This document shows, piece after piece, positions 33,598-44,500 of a stretch of 64,000 bases of DNA. The notes beneath the pieces were generated by a model that saw only the letters and a list, made by a program, of their open reading frames with translations, was not told the origin of the DNA and did no database searches. Source of the DNA: Rhypophila decipiens (taxonomy: Eukaryota > Ascomycota > Sordariomycetes > Sordariales > Naviculisporaceae); the NCBI GenBank assembly GCA_033297075.1, contig MU858121.1, positions 1-64,000 of the forward strand. Direction: 5' to 3'. The first letter of the stretch is position 1. Every line of letters begins with the position of its first letter. A program made the translations under genes and the position numbers.

Positions 33598-34983
33598 ATG
33601 GCGAAAAGTACGGCGACAAGGAGGACCGCAGGCAGTCTGCTGGCCATGTCCTCAAGTCTGCGCTACATAATACTGCGGGAATCGCTCCTCGGCCCATCAT
33701 TCACATCCTGCCGCCATGCCTCGACGACCTCAGTCCCCGAACCGCCATCCAACTATCCAGTCCTCTCCTTCTGCCCCGGCCCCTCCAACGACCCCAAACC
33801 ACGCGCCCTGCCCGCGCCCTCCCCCTCCGACGAAACTCTAAGTCTAGTAAACACCCTCTTCACCTCATCAGGCCAACAACTCCTCTGGACAGCGCCCAAA
33901 TTCAGAGACATACCCTTCAACAACCTCGTCCCAGAAGTCTGCATCCTCGGCCGCTCCAACGTGGGCAAATCGACCCTGCTCAACGCCCTAGGCGGCGCAA
34001 ACGCCTCCATAGCGCGGCGCATCCACGGCCAAGACGCGCGCAAAGCCGGCATGGCCATCACGAGCGCAACAGCAGGCTGCACCAAGCTCATGAACGCCTA
34101 CGCATTTGGCCCGCCGACCCACGGCCCGATTCTCCTGCCCTCCTTGCCGCCTGCTCTACTTCATCTCCACCCCGAAGACCAGAAAATACACACAGAGCGC
34201 GAGCTGCAAAAGATAATAGATAATAATACCCTCTGCTCGCCCACATCAGGGCGCAAAGACCGACGAAAAGGAAGCAGGTCTATAAAAACCATTCCTCTGA
34301 CTCTGTCAACTGCCGAGCGGCGGCAGATGATCTACGACCAACACCTACAATCCCTCTACCGCCCGCCTGTACCGCGGAGTCTGATTGTAGTCGACACGCC
34401 CGGCTACGGCTTAAATTCGCAAGCAACATGGGGCCAAGAACTAGCCAAATACCTCCAAAAACGAACCATGCTCCGCGGCGCGGTAGTCCTAATCGACTCC
34501 GTAGCAGGTCTAAAACAAGGCGACAAAATGGCCTTGACCCTGCTACGCGAGCACAACGTACGAACAACAATCGTGCTCACAAAAGCAGACAAAGTCCGCA
34601 CAATCCCAGGCCGAATAAACACCGTCTGTCTGGCCGTATGGGATGCCCTCAGGAAAATTGATGCCAAGGGGGCAAAACTCGGGTCCAGATGGGGAGAAGG
34701 CCATGGCTGGGAACGGGAAGTCTGGGTTACTGGGGCGGGCGATTTGCAAAGCAAGGGGACGGTCGAGAGCAATAATATTACTGGAGCGAGGATGGCGATT
34801 TGTAAAATGGCTGGGCTTGTGGCTGATGATAGACGGGAGGAGATCATGCTGCCTCCTGAGATTGCGAAGCCGTCTGCTAGTCGGATTATTACGTTTGAGG
34901 AGATTGAGAGGATGATGGCTGAGCAGGCGCGGAAGGTGAAGCTTGAGGGTCGTGGGAAGCCGAGGCCGATGGCATCTTTCTAG
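33598..34983 (+). CDS. MRX8: EngB-family mitochondrial GTPase (Mrx8-like)
   Basis: A single exon gives 461 residues from ATG at 33598 (AAAACCATGG context). The Arg/Ser-rich N-terminus (RRTAGSLLAMSSSLRYIILR) looks like a mitochondrial targeting sequence. GTPase motifs are G1 GRSNVGKS, G3 DTPGYG and G4 LTKADKV, in the spacing and wording of the EngB/YihA family, which helps bacterial large-subunit assembly. The yeast counterpart is Mrx8, linked to mitochondrial translation. A Ser/Arg-rich insertion between the switch region and G3 makes it longer than bacterial EngB. The symbol is assigned by family, not proven orthology. Confidence 0.85.
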   Translation: MAKSTATRRTAGSLLAMSSSLRYIILRESLLGPSFTSCRHASTTSVPEPPSNYPVLSFCPGPSNDPKPRALPAPSPSDETLSLVNTLFTSSGQQLLWTAPKFRDIPFNNLVPEVCILGRSNVGKSTLLNALGGANASIARRIHGQDARKAGMAITSATAGCTKLMNAYAFGPPTHGPILLPSLPPALLHLHPEDQKIHTERELQKIIDNNTLCSPTSGRKDRRKGSRSIKTIPLTLSTAERRQMIYDQHLQSLYRPPVPRSLIVVDTPGYGLNSQATWGQELAKYLQKRTMLRGAVVLIDSVAGLKQGDKMALTLLREHNVRTTIVLTKADKVRTIPGRINTVCLAVWDALRKIDAKGAKLGSRWGEGHGWEREVWVTGAGDLQSKGTVESNNITGARMAICKMAGLVADDRREEIMLPPEIAKPSASRIITFEEIERMMAEQARKVKLEGRGKPRPMASF

Positions 34984-35305
34984 GAGGCTTGGAGATGATC
35001 GGGTATAAACCTGCCAGGAGAGGGCTGTAATATTATGTATATATGATGTACTACTATAGATAAAGATGTAAATAGACTTGATGATACCCCTATGAATAAA
35101 CCTCATCTATTACATATGTGTCTGTCTGTGTAAGTGTTATTAACGCATCCATGAGCATACCAAAAGGCTCATATGTCTACCCATCCAGTCTAGGTTATAC
35201 ATGATATACAATCAAACCTAGTCTACAATTCCTGACCATCCATCTATCTCACCAACAGACAGTCCATCATCTATTATATAAACACAGGTAGATAGGTAAC
35301 ATAAT
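34984..35305. other. Short intergenic between converging genes
   Basis: AT-rich 3' flanks of the MRX8-like and SWF1 genes. Nothing else seen. Confidence 0.6.
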
Positions 35306-36821
35306 CTACCTCCTCCGCCCTTTCCTGCCCCGTCCCCTCCCCCTCGGCTCCAAGCTGACCGGATCCCGATACATATACCCCGGCCAAAAGACATCAACAA
35401 GATTATCCCAAAACCCAATATCATACAGATTCTCAACATCCCTCAATCTCCAAACAGGTTCCCATTCCCCCTCCCCCACAAGACCCCCCTCCGTCCCCGT
35501 CTCATCGAGTTCTCTCCCAGGGGGCCGTCCACTCTCGGTCCTCACCAGAATCTGCTCAGCCTCCACAGGCCACCTCGTCCACGCCGGCTCGATCCTCAGA
35601 TTCTTCTTCCTCCTCCCCGCGTCAATTCCGCGTTTAAACGCGAACCCATCGTCCATCTCGGCCTGCCAATCGGACCACTTCATCGACTCGTTTGTCGTCG
35701 TGCCGCTGTAGATCAGCCAGACATGGTATCCCAACAAGCCCCAGACAAGCGGACTCGTCAAGAGCGCGAGCAGTGTAACCGCCCCCAGCGAAACAGCCTC
35801 TTGCATGCCCCACGCCCAAATCATCAGCCATTGCTTTATTTCCATCCCCTCTCCGCCGGAGTTTGCATTCCACGGTAACAAGGCCCAGTTCGGCCAACGT
35901 CTGAGGATCTTGGTGGATAAAATGTTTAACCCCAGTATTCCCCCGTACAGTGTTAATACGGAGGTAGTAAGCAAGAGCAGCACGAAATAATGCTGATTCT
36001 TTGCTCCGACACAGTTATTTATGAAAATGCAATGGTGGTCCATCTTGGCTATGCATTTCTTGCACACCGAACAATGTTTGCTTCGGGCGGGTTTGAGGAG
36101 GTTACATGTTCGGCAGGTTGAGCCGGGGTGGTAGAGACTAAAGTCGTATGGGTACCGCGCCATTTCGCTCACGTGGTTATGGGGGGTGATAGTTCCTGGG
36201 TCTGTGGTTACGGATAGGTAGAGGAATATGTAGGGACATAGGATTGCGATGGTGCCGAAGAATTTGTGCGTGGGTGAGAGGAGGGGCCAGGCGGTTGGGA
36301 GGTATAGGCTTTCGGAGATTGTGAGGAGGAGGATGAAGAATATCTAGTTCATTTCAAGACTCATTGTTAGTAAACGGGGTTTGTTGGGTACCATAACGGA
36401 TGAGATGAAATAAAGGGGGAGACGCTTATAGCCACTTTGGGGTTTAAAATGGGTATTGTCACTTCAACGTGCAGTCATAAAGACTTAAACATTCGAGATA
36501 AAGAGGTGGGAATGACTTACAAGAATGGTAGGATGCTGATCATACATTATGAAATTCGCAAACCGCGAGCAGGAATTCGTGGCCCTGCCGCCGGTGAGCC
36601 GTTCGTCGAGGGCGTACACGCCGTTGGGCAGGTAGACCCATATTAGCTTGTGCAGCCATGCTATGGGGGTTCGTCTGGAATAACGGTTAGTAACGGTTTG
36701 GTTATGAGTATAAAATGGAGATGACAGCTTACCTTAATGCTGGGAGCCGGCCGAAAAAGGTCACAAAGACCATGAATGAGATGCCCAGGGTTATCAGGGC
36801 GATGGTGGCGATGAGGCCCAT
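35306..36821 (-). CDS. SWF1: DHHC palmitoyltransferase Swf1
   Basis: The minus-strand exons are 36821-36733, 36674-36521, a proposed 33-base exon 36424-36392, and 36343-35306, giving 437 residues. The start (MGLIATIALITLGISFMVFV) is a membrane segment. A second membrane segment spans the small exon and the next (YFISSVM then IFFILLLTIS). The Cys-rich DHHC domain reads CRTCNLLKPARSKHCSVCKK, then CIAKMDHHCIFINNCVG, as in Swf1. Two further membrane segments and a charged cytosolic tail follow. Swf1 is an ER enzyme that palmitoylates juxtamembrane cysteines of SNAREs and other membrane proteins. The 33-base exon keeps frame, but its upstream acceptor (CTATAAG) is not strong. Skipping it, with one 177-base intron, is the alternative. 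Confidence 0.88.
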
Positions 36822-37753
36822 TTTGTTGGTATTATTGCTTGACTGCTTGAAAGCACGAGAGGCTCTAACATGGTCTGGAGGCGTCGAGTATTTGTGGCAG
36901 CAAGGGGCAGTTGAGTTGTCTCCTTTCTAATTTGTCTACCTTTCCGTGCCAGCCGTGAAATGTCAGGGCGATGCTGACCTAGGACTGAAGTGAAGGCCGG
37001 TCAATTAAAAATGAAATTAGGCGGTCAAAAGAAAATGAGCCGAATGAGAGTGTCCTGAATGAAGAACATCACATGAAACCACAAGTAAGAAAATACGTTT
37101 ACAATTCTCAAGAAAGGAGGTGGTCTTTGAGTTGAGTCGTGATAAAGGTCAAAAGGTCAGACAGTGAAACTCATAAGCAGTGAATTCAGGTGCCTGGACC
37201 CTGAAGGTCGTCGTCAGCTGCAGGCGCCAGGTGTCAGCCGCATCAAAACTTTTGAACCGGTGGAATCGGCATTAGGTAAGCCAAGCTGAAAGCACCATTT
37301 GGGTCCGTGTCGCAGTCTTGGGTCCCGCGTCACGCGAATTCATCACATTCACGCCGCGGTCGTGACAATCATCATCTCGGTTCGCTGCACCCGTCGCCGA
37401 CTACATAACGTATTACCGGCACATCACTGAACAACTGCCGTTTGCTTGAACGGCATTTTGTTTACACTTCTCGTGGCTGGCACGTAGTCGCCCTCCATGA
37501 TTACCGGATGAAAAGCTACGCGTGAACCACGACACAAAGAGTGTACAGCATCCATTCGATTCTCGCGCCATCATCGGAGTCGATAGCAACGGCGATGCTT
37601 CATCGTCCAGAAGCCATTCCGAATTGATACCGGATCATTTGACAGCTGCGACTGGGCGTGACCCAAGAGTCCAGGTCCAAGGTCCTGTCGTGGTATGTTT
37701 GTCGGTTTTTGGTTGCAGGAAGAAAACAGACTTCAACGTTCAGGCCCGTACAC

Positions 37754-37773
37754 AACCCTAACTCTAACCCTGA
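37754..37773 (-). promoter_or_regulatory. Degenerate telomere-repeat array in the RAP1 upstream region
   Basis: AACCCTAACTCTAACCCTGA is about three CCCTAA units, the middle one changed, about 175-195 bases before the RAP1 ATG. On the minus strand it reads TTAGGG-like. Confidence 0.6.
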
Positions 37774-37894
37774 AGGGGTGTGGGACAGCGAAGGCGGGGT
37801 GTGAACGGAAGAAGCCAAAACAAAGAAAGTTTATTGGCTCAAACGTGCAGGGGTCAGCGCGGAAAATCGTCGCCGCCAGAACACCAACAACCCC

Positions 37895-37908
37895 AGGGTT
37901 AGGGTTAA
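37895..37908 (+). promoter_or_regulatory. Telobox immediately upstream of RAP1
   Basis: AGGGTTAGGGTTAA contains two perfect TTAGGG-phase units and lies about 40-50 bases before the RAP1 start codon, probably in the 5' leader or core promoter. Confidence 0.7.
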
Positions 37909-37946
37909 ATAATCACCATCTTATAACTCGGGGACAACACATCACC

Positions 37947-40794
37947 ATGAGCGCCGTCATCGTCAATGAAGGTGTCCCCAATTACGAGGGGACTCTGTTC
38001 AACGGACTAAAGTTTTACCTTCATCCACTGATACCCTCTAAGAAATGGTATGCGGACAAACTCAAGGTAACTATCCATCTTCTCCCTCGCAAGACTGGCC
38101 CTTTACTAACAACACGGTCAGTCCAATGGGGGCAAGGTGGTGCTGATGGAACAACATGCGGATATACTGATTGCGGACCATTTCCATCCAAAGAAAGCCC
38201 CACCAAATGCTGTCTCGTTCAGGTATATTACAGACTGCATCGAGGAGGGTAAAATCTGTGACATCACGAGCCCCAAGTACCAGATCCATGTTCCGCCGTC
38301 CGGCCGTTCAGGTGTGCCGTCGACCGGCGCCAAGGGGACGAGGACCCCGTTTACTGATACCGACGACAAGATCCTGGTCAGATGGGTCATCGATCACGAG
38401 AAGATGGGCGAATCCCTCAAGGGAAACCGGATATACGACCTGCTTGCCGAGAATGTGAGTGACACTGCTGAGTTTCACCTCTCCATCATGGTCAGCTAAT
38501 AGTCTAGGGTAGCACCCCAATCATACTTCACAGTCCTGGAGGGCCCGTTGGGTGAAGAAATTTAGCGACCTAAATCGCTCGAATTTGGACAAATATCTCG
38601 AGGGTCCCGACTTGCCTCCCCCACCTGCTCCTCGCCGTACCGACCCTCAGAGCTCGACTGCTGCGGTTTCGCGGCCTACTCCAGCTGTTCCAAGACCTCC
38701 TGCCGTTTCTCGCCCTCAGATGGGGCAGAACGCTGCTAAAAAAAGGAATACGTTCAGCGCAGAGGATGACAAACGTCTGTTAGAGTATGTGGAACAGAGA
38801 GTCAAGGCAGGGATGACAGCCCGTGGCAACGTCATATACAAGGAGTTTGAAGGCGAGGTAAGGATCTCTGTTCACCTCGGAATCCCAAACGAAACGTGAT
38901 TATTTACATTGTTCTGCAGCATCCAAACCATACCTGGCAATCATGGCTCGCCCGGTACAAGCAGCTTGTTGGGCGTGGAGTCTCGGCTGAGTCGAGACAG
39001 GGAACATCTGCACGGCAGCCCATCGACTTGACTGCAGATGAGAGGGCCAGTCGCCCGTTCGCTTCGACTTCTCTTGATCACCAGGCACATGCTATCCTTC
39101 GGGAATATCAGCGACTCCCACAGCCCAGCACAAGAGCGAACTCTAGGGGTTCGACCAGCTCAAACCCCATCACAAAGGACAAACTCATTTTGGTACAGCG
39201 GTTGGAAAGAATCAAGGCTGCGAAGCTTATCCAGCGGGTATGGCGCGGTTACAAGGTTCGCCGTGACCTGCCTCCAATAGAGCCGGCTTCTCGACACGTA
39301 ACTCCAGATACCCATGGGCCAATTGAGCTGTGGGGGGCTACGAAATCACCCACAGCGGGAGTGTCAGTTCCCGGCGAACAGCCACCACCAAGCAGCCTCA
39401 AGGTCAAGACCGAACCAAATGAGGCAATCCAAGTAGCCAACCAGAGGGTGCCAGACAAAGATGAAAAAAAGTTTTATGCCCGTCTCAAAACATTTCAGAC
39501 ATTTGGGGGGGGACCTGGCTGCGAGACAGCCGACATCACGCTTGGAGGGGAAGATAAGGTTATGTACCTCTGGAATCTCTGGAGTGCAGCGACGAAACAA
39601 CACTCGGACCACTCCCTGCGGGACTGGAAGGAGATTGCAACGGCTTTAGAGATCAGTTGGAAGGACTTTCCGGACGTGACTGAACAGCTCAAGACTGCCT
39701 TTGAGAAGTCTCTCCGCCGTTTCGAGGAGGCCCTGGCAGACTATCCAGGATCGGAAAGTGATGAAGAAGAGTCAAACGAGAACGGAAACGAGGCAGCCAC
39801 TTCAGCCCAAGAGAGCCGTGATGCCAGTCCCCTACCCGTGGCATCATCTCCGCCCCCAGTCACCGGTTCCAAAAGGACCCGGAACCAGATGAGAGAGTCC
39901 TCTGAAGCAGAACCAGCCGGTGGTGCTCCCAAACGGCGTCGATATAACAAGGACGACGAAATACCTTGCTCTCCGGAGCTCGCCCGTACTGCCCCCGTGG
40001 ATGTTTTTCGGGGGTTATCATCACCCCAGCAACTGCCCTTGCTGCCAAAGGTGACGCCAAGAGGAAGTAGGGTTCTGGACTCCATCGAACATGACTTGGC
40101 TGAACCGACACCGCCTCGACAACAAAAGCCCGAACCTAGAATCCCTCGACTACTACCCACTGTGCGCGAGTCCATTCGGTCTGATTCTAGCGACAACGCC
40201 TTTGATCCACCGGATGATGTTCGCCCGGTGCCTCGACGTCCCTCGCTGAAAGTCACCGAACCACGTCGGCGGACCCTGCCAAATTCCTGGACCAAGCCAG
40301 CTCAGCCTGGTCCTTCGGGAGGGTCCAGGAGTCCTGCCATGCTGCCTCCTGCACCGCCGCCACAAAGACAGCAGCCGCCGAGTCGAGCGCCTCCCCAGCG
40401 GCCCAGGCAAAGAAAATCACCGGCCAGTCGACAGCCCTCGACGTCATCAACAACTCCACAACAACCGAACATAGACCAATTCCTCAGCCTAGGCTACGAC
40501 GAGGACACAATCATGGAAGCACTAGAAGCTACGACGAACGATGTAGTTCTAGCAAGGCAGTTGATGGAGAGTATCAGAGACGGCGGGGGCATTCCACCAA
40601 AACTTGCTGGGGTCTGGACATCGAGAGATGACAAAGCGCTTGATCTGTGTCATAAGGATGCTAGTGGGCAACTGGGGAGTGATATTGACAAACGACGGGA
40701 GGCGATGCAGGGACGAGAGAGGCTTATCAAGAAGCATGGGAATGTGAGGTGTCGAGCTAGGGCTAAGTTCCTTGGTAAGATGCCTTGGTGCTAG
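37947..40794 (+). CDS. RAP1: Telomere protein Rap1 (BRCT, two Myb-like repeats, ARID-like, RCT)
   Basis: Four exons (37947-38066, 38122-38454, 38513-38857, 38920-40794) give 890 residues; all three introns are phase 0. Residues 1-110 form a BRCT domain (GLKFYL, then ADHFHPKKAPP, VSFRYITDCIEEG). Two Rap1-type Myb repeats follow: TPFTDTDDKILVRWVIDHEK to HPNHTSQSWRARWVKKF (113-168), and NTFSAEDDKRLLEYVEQRVK to HPNHTWQSWLARYKQLV (229-283). An IQ-like motif (IQRVWRGYKVRR) lies near 367-380. An ARID-like helical domain sits near 455-545 (YLWNLWSAAT, then RDWKEIATAL). The C-terminal ~110 residues match the Rap1 C-terminal domain (FLSLGYDEDTIMEALEATTN, GVWTSRDDKAL). In ascomycetes outside budding yeasts Rap1 is mostly recruited to TTAGGG DNA by a TRF/Taz1-type partner, to control telomere length and silencing. 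Confidence 0.93.
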
Positions 40795-41513
40795 GGCTTG
40801 GGGTCGGACTGTTAGGGTTCACATCATGGAAGGTTTGGGCCTCGAGACTCAGGGGTTGTGATTTGGTGTTTACAGTTTATGGATGTATGAACATGTGGGC
40901 ACGATGAGGTGAACGGGGATGGTGAACTTTTTTGTTGTCAAGGTGGGATCTTTCCTTGGCATTCAGTTTTATATTTTGGTTTTCTTTTTGGGTTGTTGTC
41001 AATATGCTCTTACATTGCTTTGGGAGTCCTCTTTGGTGCTGGAGCAATATCGATACCTTGGCACGTACATCTTACTAAAAGATGTGACGAGGTTTCAGTT
41101 AAGTTTGTACCTGTATGTCTATACCCTTCTTTGTTTTCACGAGATTTCGCTTATTGTTTGCACACAAACATGACATATGTGTGTATCGGCCTGTTAACAG
41201 AGACAATGCGCCAGTTCCTTTCTTTTGCTCAGAGTGTGACTGTGCCGATGCCCGCTGGTATTATAACTCTGTCGGTCTTGGCTTCACCACTCGAATTACT
41301 ATTCATTTTTACGATAGTCCTACGCATAAGTTCGTCATGCTCATTGTTCTCTGCGTTGTGTTGCCAGGGTATAAAGGATAACTTTACGTCTATATCTAGA
41401 CCCAACGTAGTAATCATGCCAAGAACGGATGCGTTGAGTCCTCTTGAGTTCCCTGTGTGGATCGTTTGACGCATAAGTATGACATATGCAACCGGTACTA
41501 TCATCCAATCATC
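40795..41513. other. Intergenic, RAP1 3' flank
   Basis: T-rich DNA. It contains a third telomere-type word near RAP1, TTAGGGTT at 40812-40819, 18 bases after the stop, and copy A of a diverged local duplication. Open frames here begin at GTG and give Cys/Phe-rich nonsense-like peptides, so none is called. Confidence 0.55.
41232..41431 (+). repeat. Diverged local duplication, copy A
   Basis: This segment shares two blocks with 41739-41856: TGTGCCGATGCCCGC (TATGCCAGTGCCCGC in copy B), and CTATATCTAGACCCAACGTA followed by GTAATCATGCCAAGAACGG. Copy A ends about 80 bases before the tRNA-Arg gene. Confidence 0.6.
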
Positions 41514-41585
41514 GGCCGGCTGGCTCAATGGCAGAGCGTCTGACTACGAATCAGGAGGTTCCAGGTTCGACCCCTGGGTTGGTCG
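41514..41585 (+). tRNA. tRNA-Arg (anticodon ACG)
   Basis: A 72-base cloverleaf. The acceptor GGCCGGC pairs with GTTGGTC (with G-U pairs), the D-arm is GCTC/GAGC, and the anticodon stem TCTGA/TCAGG encloses the loop CTACGAA (anticodon ACG). The T-arm is CCAGG-TTCGACC-CCTGG and the discriminator is G. There is no intron. A T run follows at once (GTTTTC), as expected for a Pol III stop. An identical copy lies on the opposite strand at 61143-61214. Confidence 0.97.
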
Positions 41586-44500
41586 TTTTCATATAATGAT
41601 GGAGAGGAGAAAACTAAACCTTTTGCACGAAATGTCGATATTTCTACTTTTTGATCTTTGTCTCAAGATATCATCGCACGTATGTCTCATAGCTTGTTTA
41701 TGTTAGTTTCTTTTGAGATGCCGCTTATCTCTTATTAAGAGTTTAACTATGCCAGTGCCCGCAAATGTTGTAAATCTATGACCTCTCGCTTTTAAGTTAT
41801 ATAACCGTCTGACTCTATATCTAGACCTAATGTAGTCATTATACTAAGAACGGGTGACCCTACCTGCGTATCTTTCTGATGATTACTAAGAGAACGAGGT
41901 CTATCACTGAAACGATGAATTGCTAATCATCAGAGTGAAACTGCTTTGGAGGTGTTCTTTACCTTTAGGATGTAGTGGATGTCTATAGTAAGCAAGAACA
42001 CTTCTATGAAAAGCAGCAACTGGTAGGACTGTCATACAACCATCTAACGTCTCGAGCCTTGAATCGTGTTTCTCCAAATATGAATATTCCTTGGAATAGG
42101 TAGTAAGTACCAGAAGCCTTTCCTTAGTATCATCCCAGCGGGCTAAATTTCCCAGGGGCTGGTCTGTCTACGAGCTCAGGAGAGACATACACATGAAATC
42201 TACTCTGAGCTCATGGCCCCCCTGAACTGGGTACGGTTATTTTGGATTATTACTACCATTTCATGGTTTTTAACATAGCGGATAAATTTACACGGCCCTA
42301 GGCCACAGTACCAAGTCACTCATCTTGGCTAGGATGAATCTGGTCTGACACATGGGTCGATATAGAATGAGCTCACAGCATTAGCCCAGCTATTTTTCAC
42401 TTCGGATAGGGAAAGTGAGATAGTAATATTGATGTGATGTTCATAGTAGTATGAATGGTGCAGTTATCTTCGACCCGAGAAACAGCACGAGGTTTGTGAA
42501 AGGGAAATCAAGCTGAAGTAACATTGGATTGTATGTATATAGCCTACACCGTACACAGTGTGGGATGATCTAAATATTGCTCTCTACTCATATTCTAGGC
42601 CCCTGAACCGCCTGTCGAGCCGTCCCGCTCCGCTCATGTATTGTTCTTTTTGGCTTGGGGGGAGGGTGTCGTCACCCCTTACCTATCTGCAGTAGCTGGG
42701 CAGCCTGATGGAAACCTCCCTCAGGAGTTCACCGTAGGTTGTACATGTAGGCACAGGAAGATTGGGCCCAAGGCAGGTACTTAGGTCACCTTGATCCAAA
42801 TTCAACCCACAAGGGGGAAAGAAAGCAAAAGGTCCACATGGTGTTCGTGGGTGTCCCGCTCAGCTTGCCCCGGGCTTGGCTTCCATCTTGATGACATAGT
42901 TTGATTTATTCTCTAATCTCTATCTCTAGAGGTTTCTAAATCGGTACCTGAATCTAATTGTCTTTTTCAGCACCTGCTTTTCCCAGGAGAGCACCGTACG
43001 TCAAGGCTGGCTGCCGGGAACCGTCCCGTCCCCAGGAAATGTAACGATTAGCGGGTTGAGCGGGTGAGCAAGGAGGCAACCCGCGGGATGCGAAGGATGA
43101 CAATAGCATTTAGGTAACTGAATTATGCTATTTTCATACCACTCCATGTACCGAAATCATTGAGTAGTCGTGCCTAGGATTCTCATGTGTGTGTGCCGTC
43201 TAATGCTACCAGGTAATAATATGAATGGTCATTATTACCGAGCACTCGGAGGAGGAGGCAGATCATGTGAAGGACCTGCATGTATGTTCCTCAAGTCTGT
43301 GTGTTTGTGCAAGGGCAAATGTGAATGGATCATTAGGTGAATGCTCATATGAAAGCCTGACCACCCAGGTGTGATAATTAGTGAACCGTGTGACGGACTG
43401 GTGCCTTGCTAACCGGGCGTTGCTATTTACAACCATCTCCGGATATCTCCCTCCCCCATACTAGTACACTTACATGTACACACCTACCAACCATGAATTT
43501 AGACCGGTGAGGCATATCCATCAATCAGCCATGCCTTGCCCTTTGAGCAACGTGGAACCATCCATCACCATTGGAGGAGAAACTGACCAGGAAGCCTGTC
43601 CGTGCAAGCACCACTACCAAGGCTCTAGAACCATCGAAGTCATGTTGTACTATCTGTTCTATTTTAGTGAGTCAAAGCGAATATCTCAACTCCAAATCTT
43701 GATGAGTATCAAAATAATACCTATCTTGGCCTCGCATTCACTAACATGCACGGCAAGTTCCATCTCAAAGAAAGAAAGCCGGGGCAGCCCTAGGATGTTT
43801 TCCTTCCTCAATGAATTATGGTTGAAGCAACCTCATTGGCCAAGACAGACGCGGAGAGAAGGCCAGGCTGCTTGTTCAGTAGCCGCTGATGGAGGGTTAC
43901 ATTCACACTCTGGTTGATCGTCGGTTGTGCTCTCGGCTGGTCCAGAAGCCGATGCAAGAAGGGTTACCCAACTTTAATCGCATCATACCCCATTCTTCTT
44001 TATTTTTGGGTGCAGAAATGGTCCTTTGGCCGCAACGGTTTTGTTTTCCCCTGTGTGTGTGTGCCCTGGACACCGGCTTCCACGAATTGTTGTTGCACTT
44101 TGCTTTGCTTCCATGATCGTCGTCATGGTTCATGTACACTACACACACACAATGGAAGCTGCCCGCTGTTAAAGAGGATTTGGAAAATGCAATGGTTACA
44201 CTACACTTGCAATTGCTCCTCCCCATACATCCGTACATACTCCAGAACCAGGTGTGGTGTGCGCTGGATGCATCTTTCCCACCGACCGACATCTGGAAGC
44301 TGCTAGCTCCGGGACTTCATCCGTTCTCCTCGGCCGAATCGGTGGGTTTTTTTCACGATAGGGTATATGATATGTGATGATGTAATTTTAGAATAGAAAA
44401 AATTCACCGATGCAGTCACTACACTGGGGGTCGTGTTCGTGTATGAGGGAGGCATGGACAAAAGTCCCCGAGCCTGTCGCATCCAAGCTCTCTGATTGGC

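Larger units (their letters stand above)
36822..37946. other. Divergent promoter region between SWF1 and RAP1
   Basis: No gene seen in 1.1 kb between two head-to-head genes. The RAP1-proximal 200 bases contain telomere-type repeats, listed separately. Confidence 0.6.

Noticed and set aside
40909..41469. 186-codon membrane-like frame after RAP1
   Set aside because: It starts at GTG in T-rich 3' DNA, which makes hydrophobic codons by composition, and it overlaps the diverged repeat.
41874..41935. Possible box C/D snoRNA (TGATGA, CTGA, GATGA in order)
   Set aside because: No final D box and no terminal stem in the right place. The ends form a 10-base inverted repeat instead.
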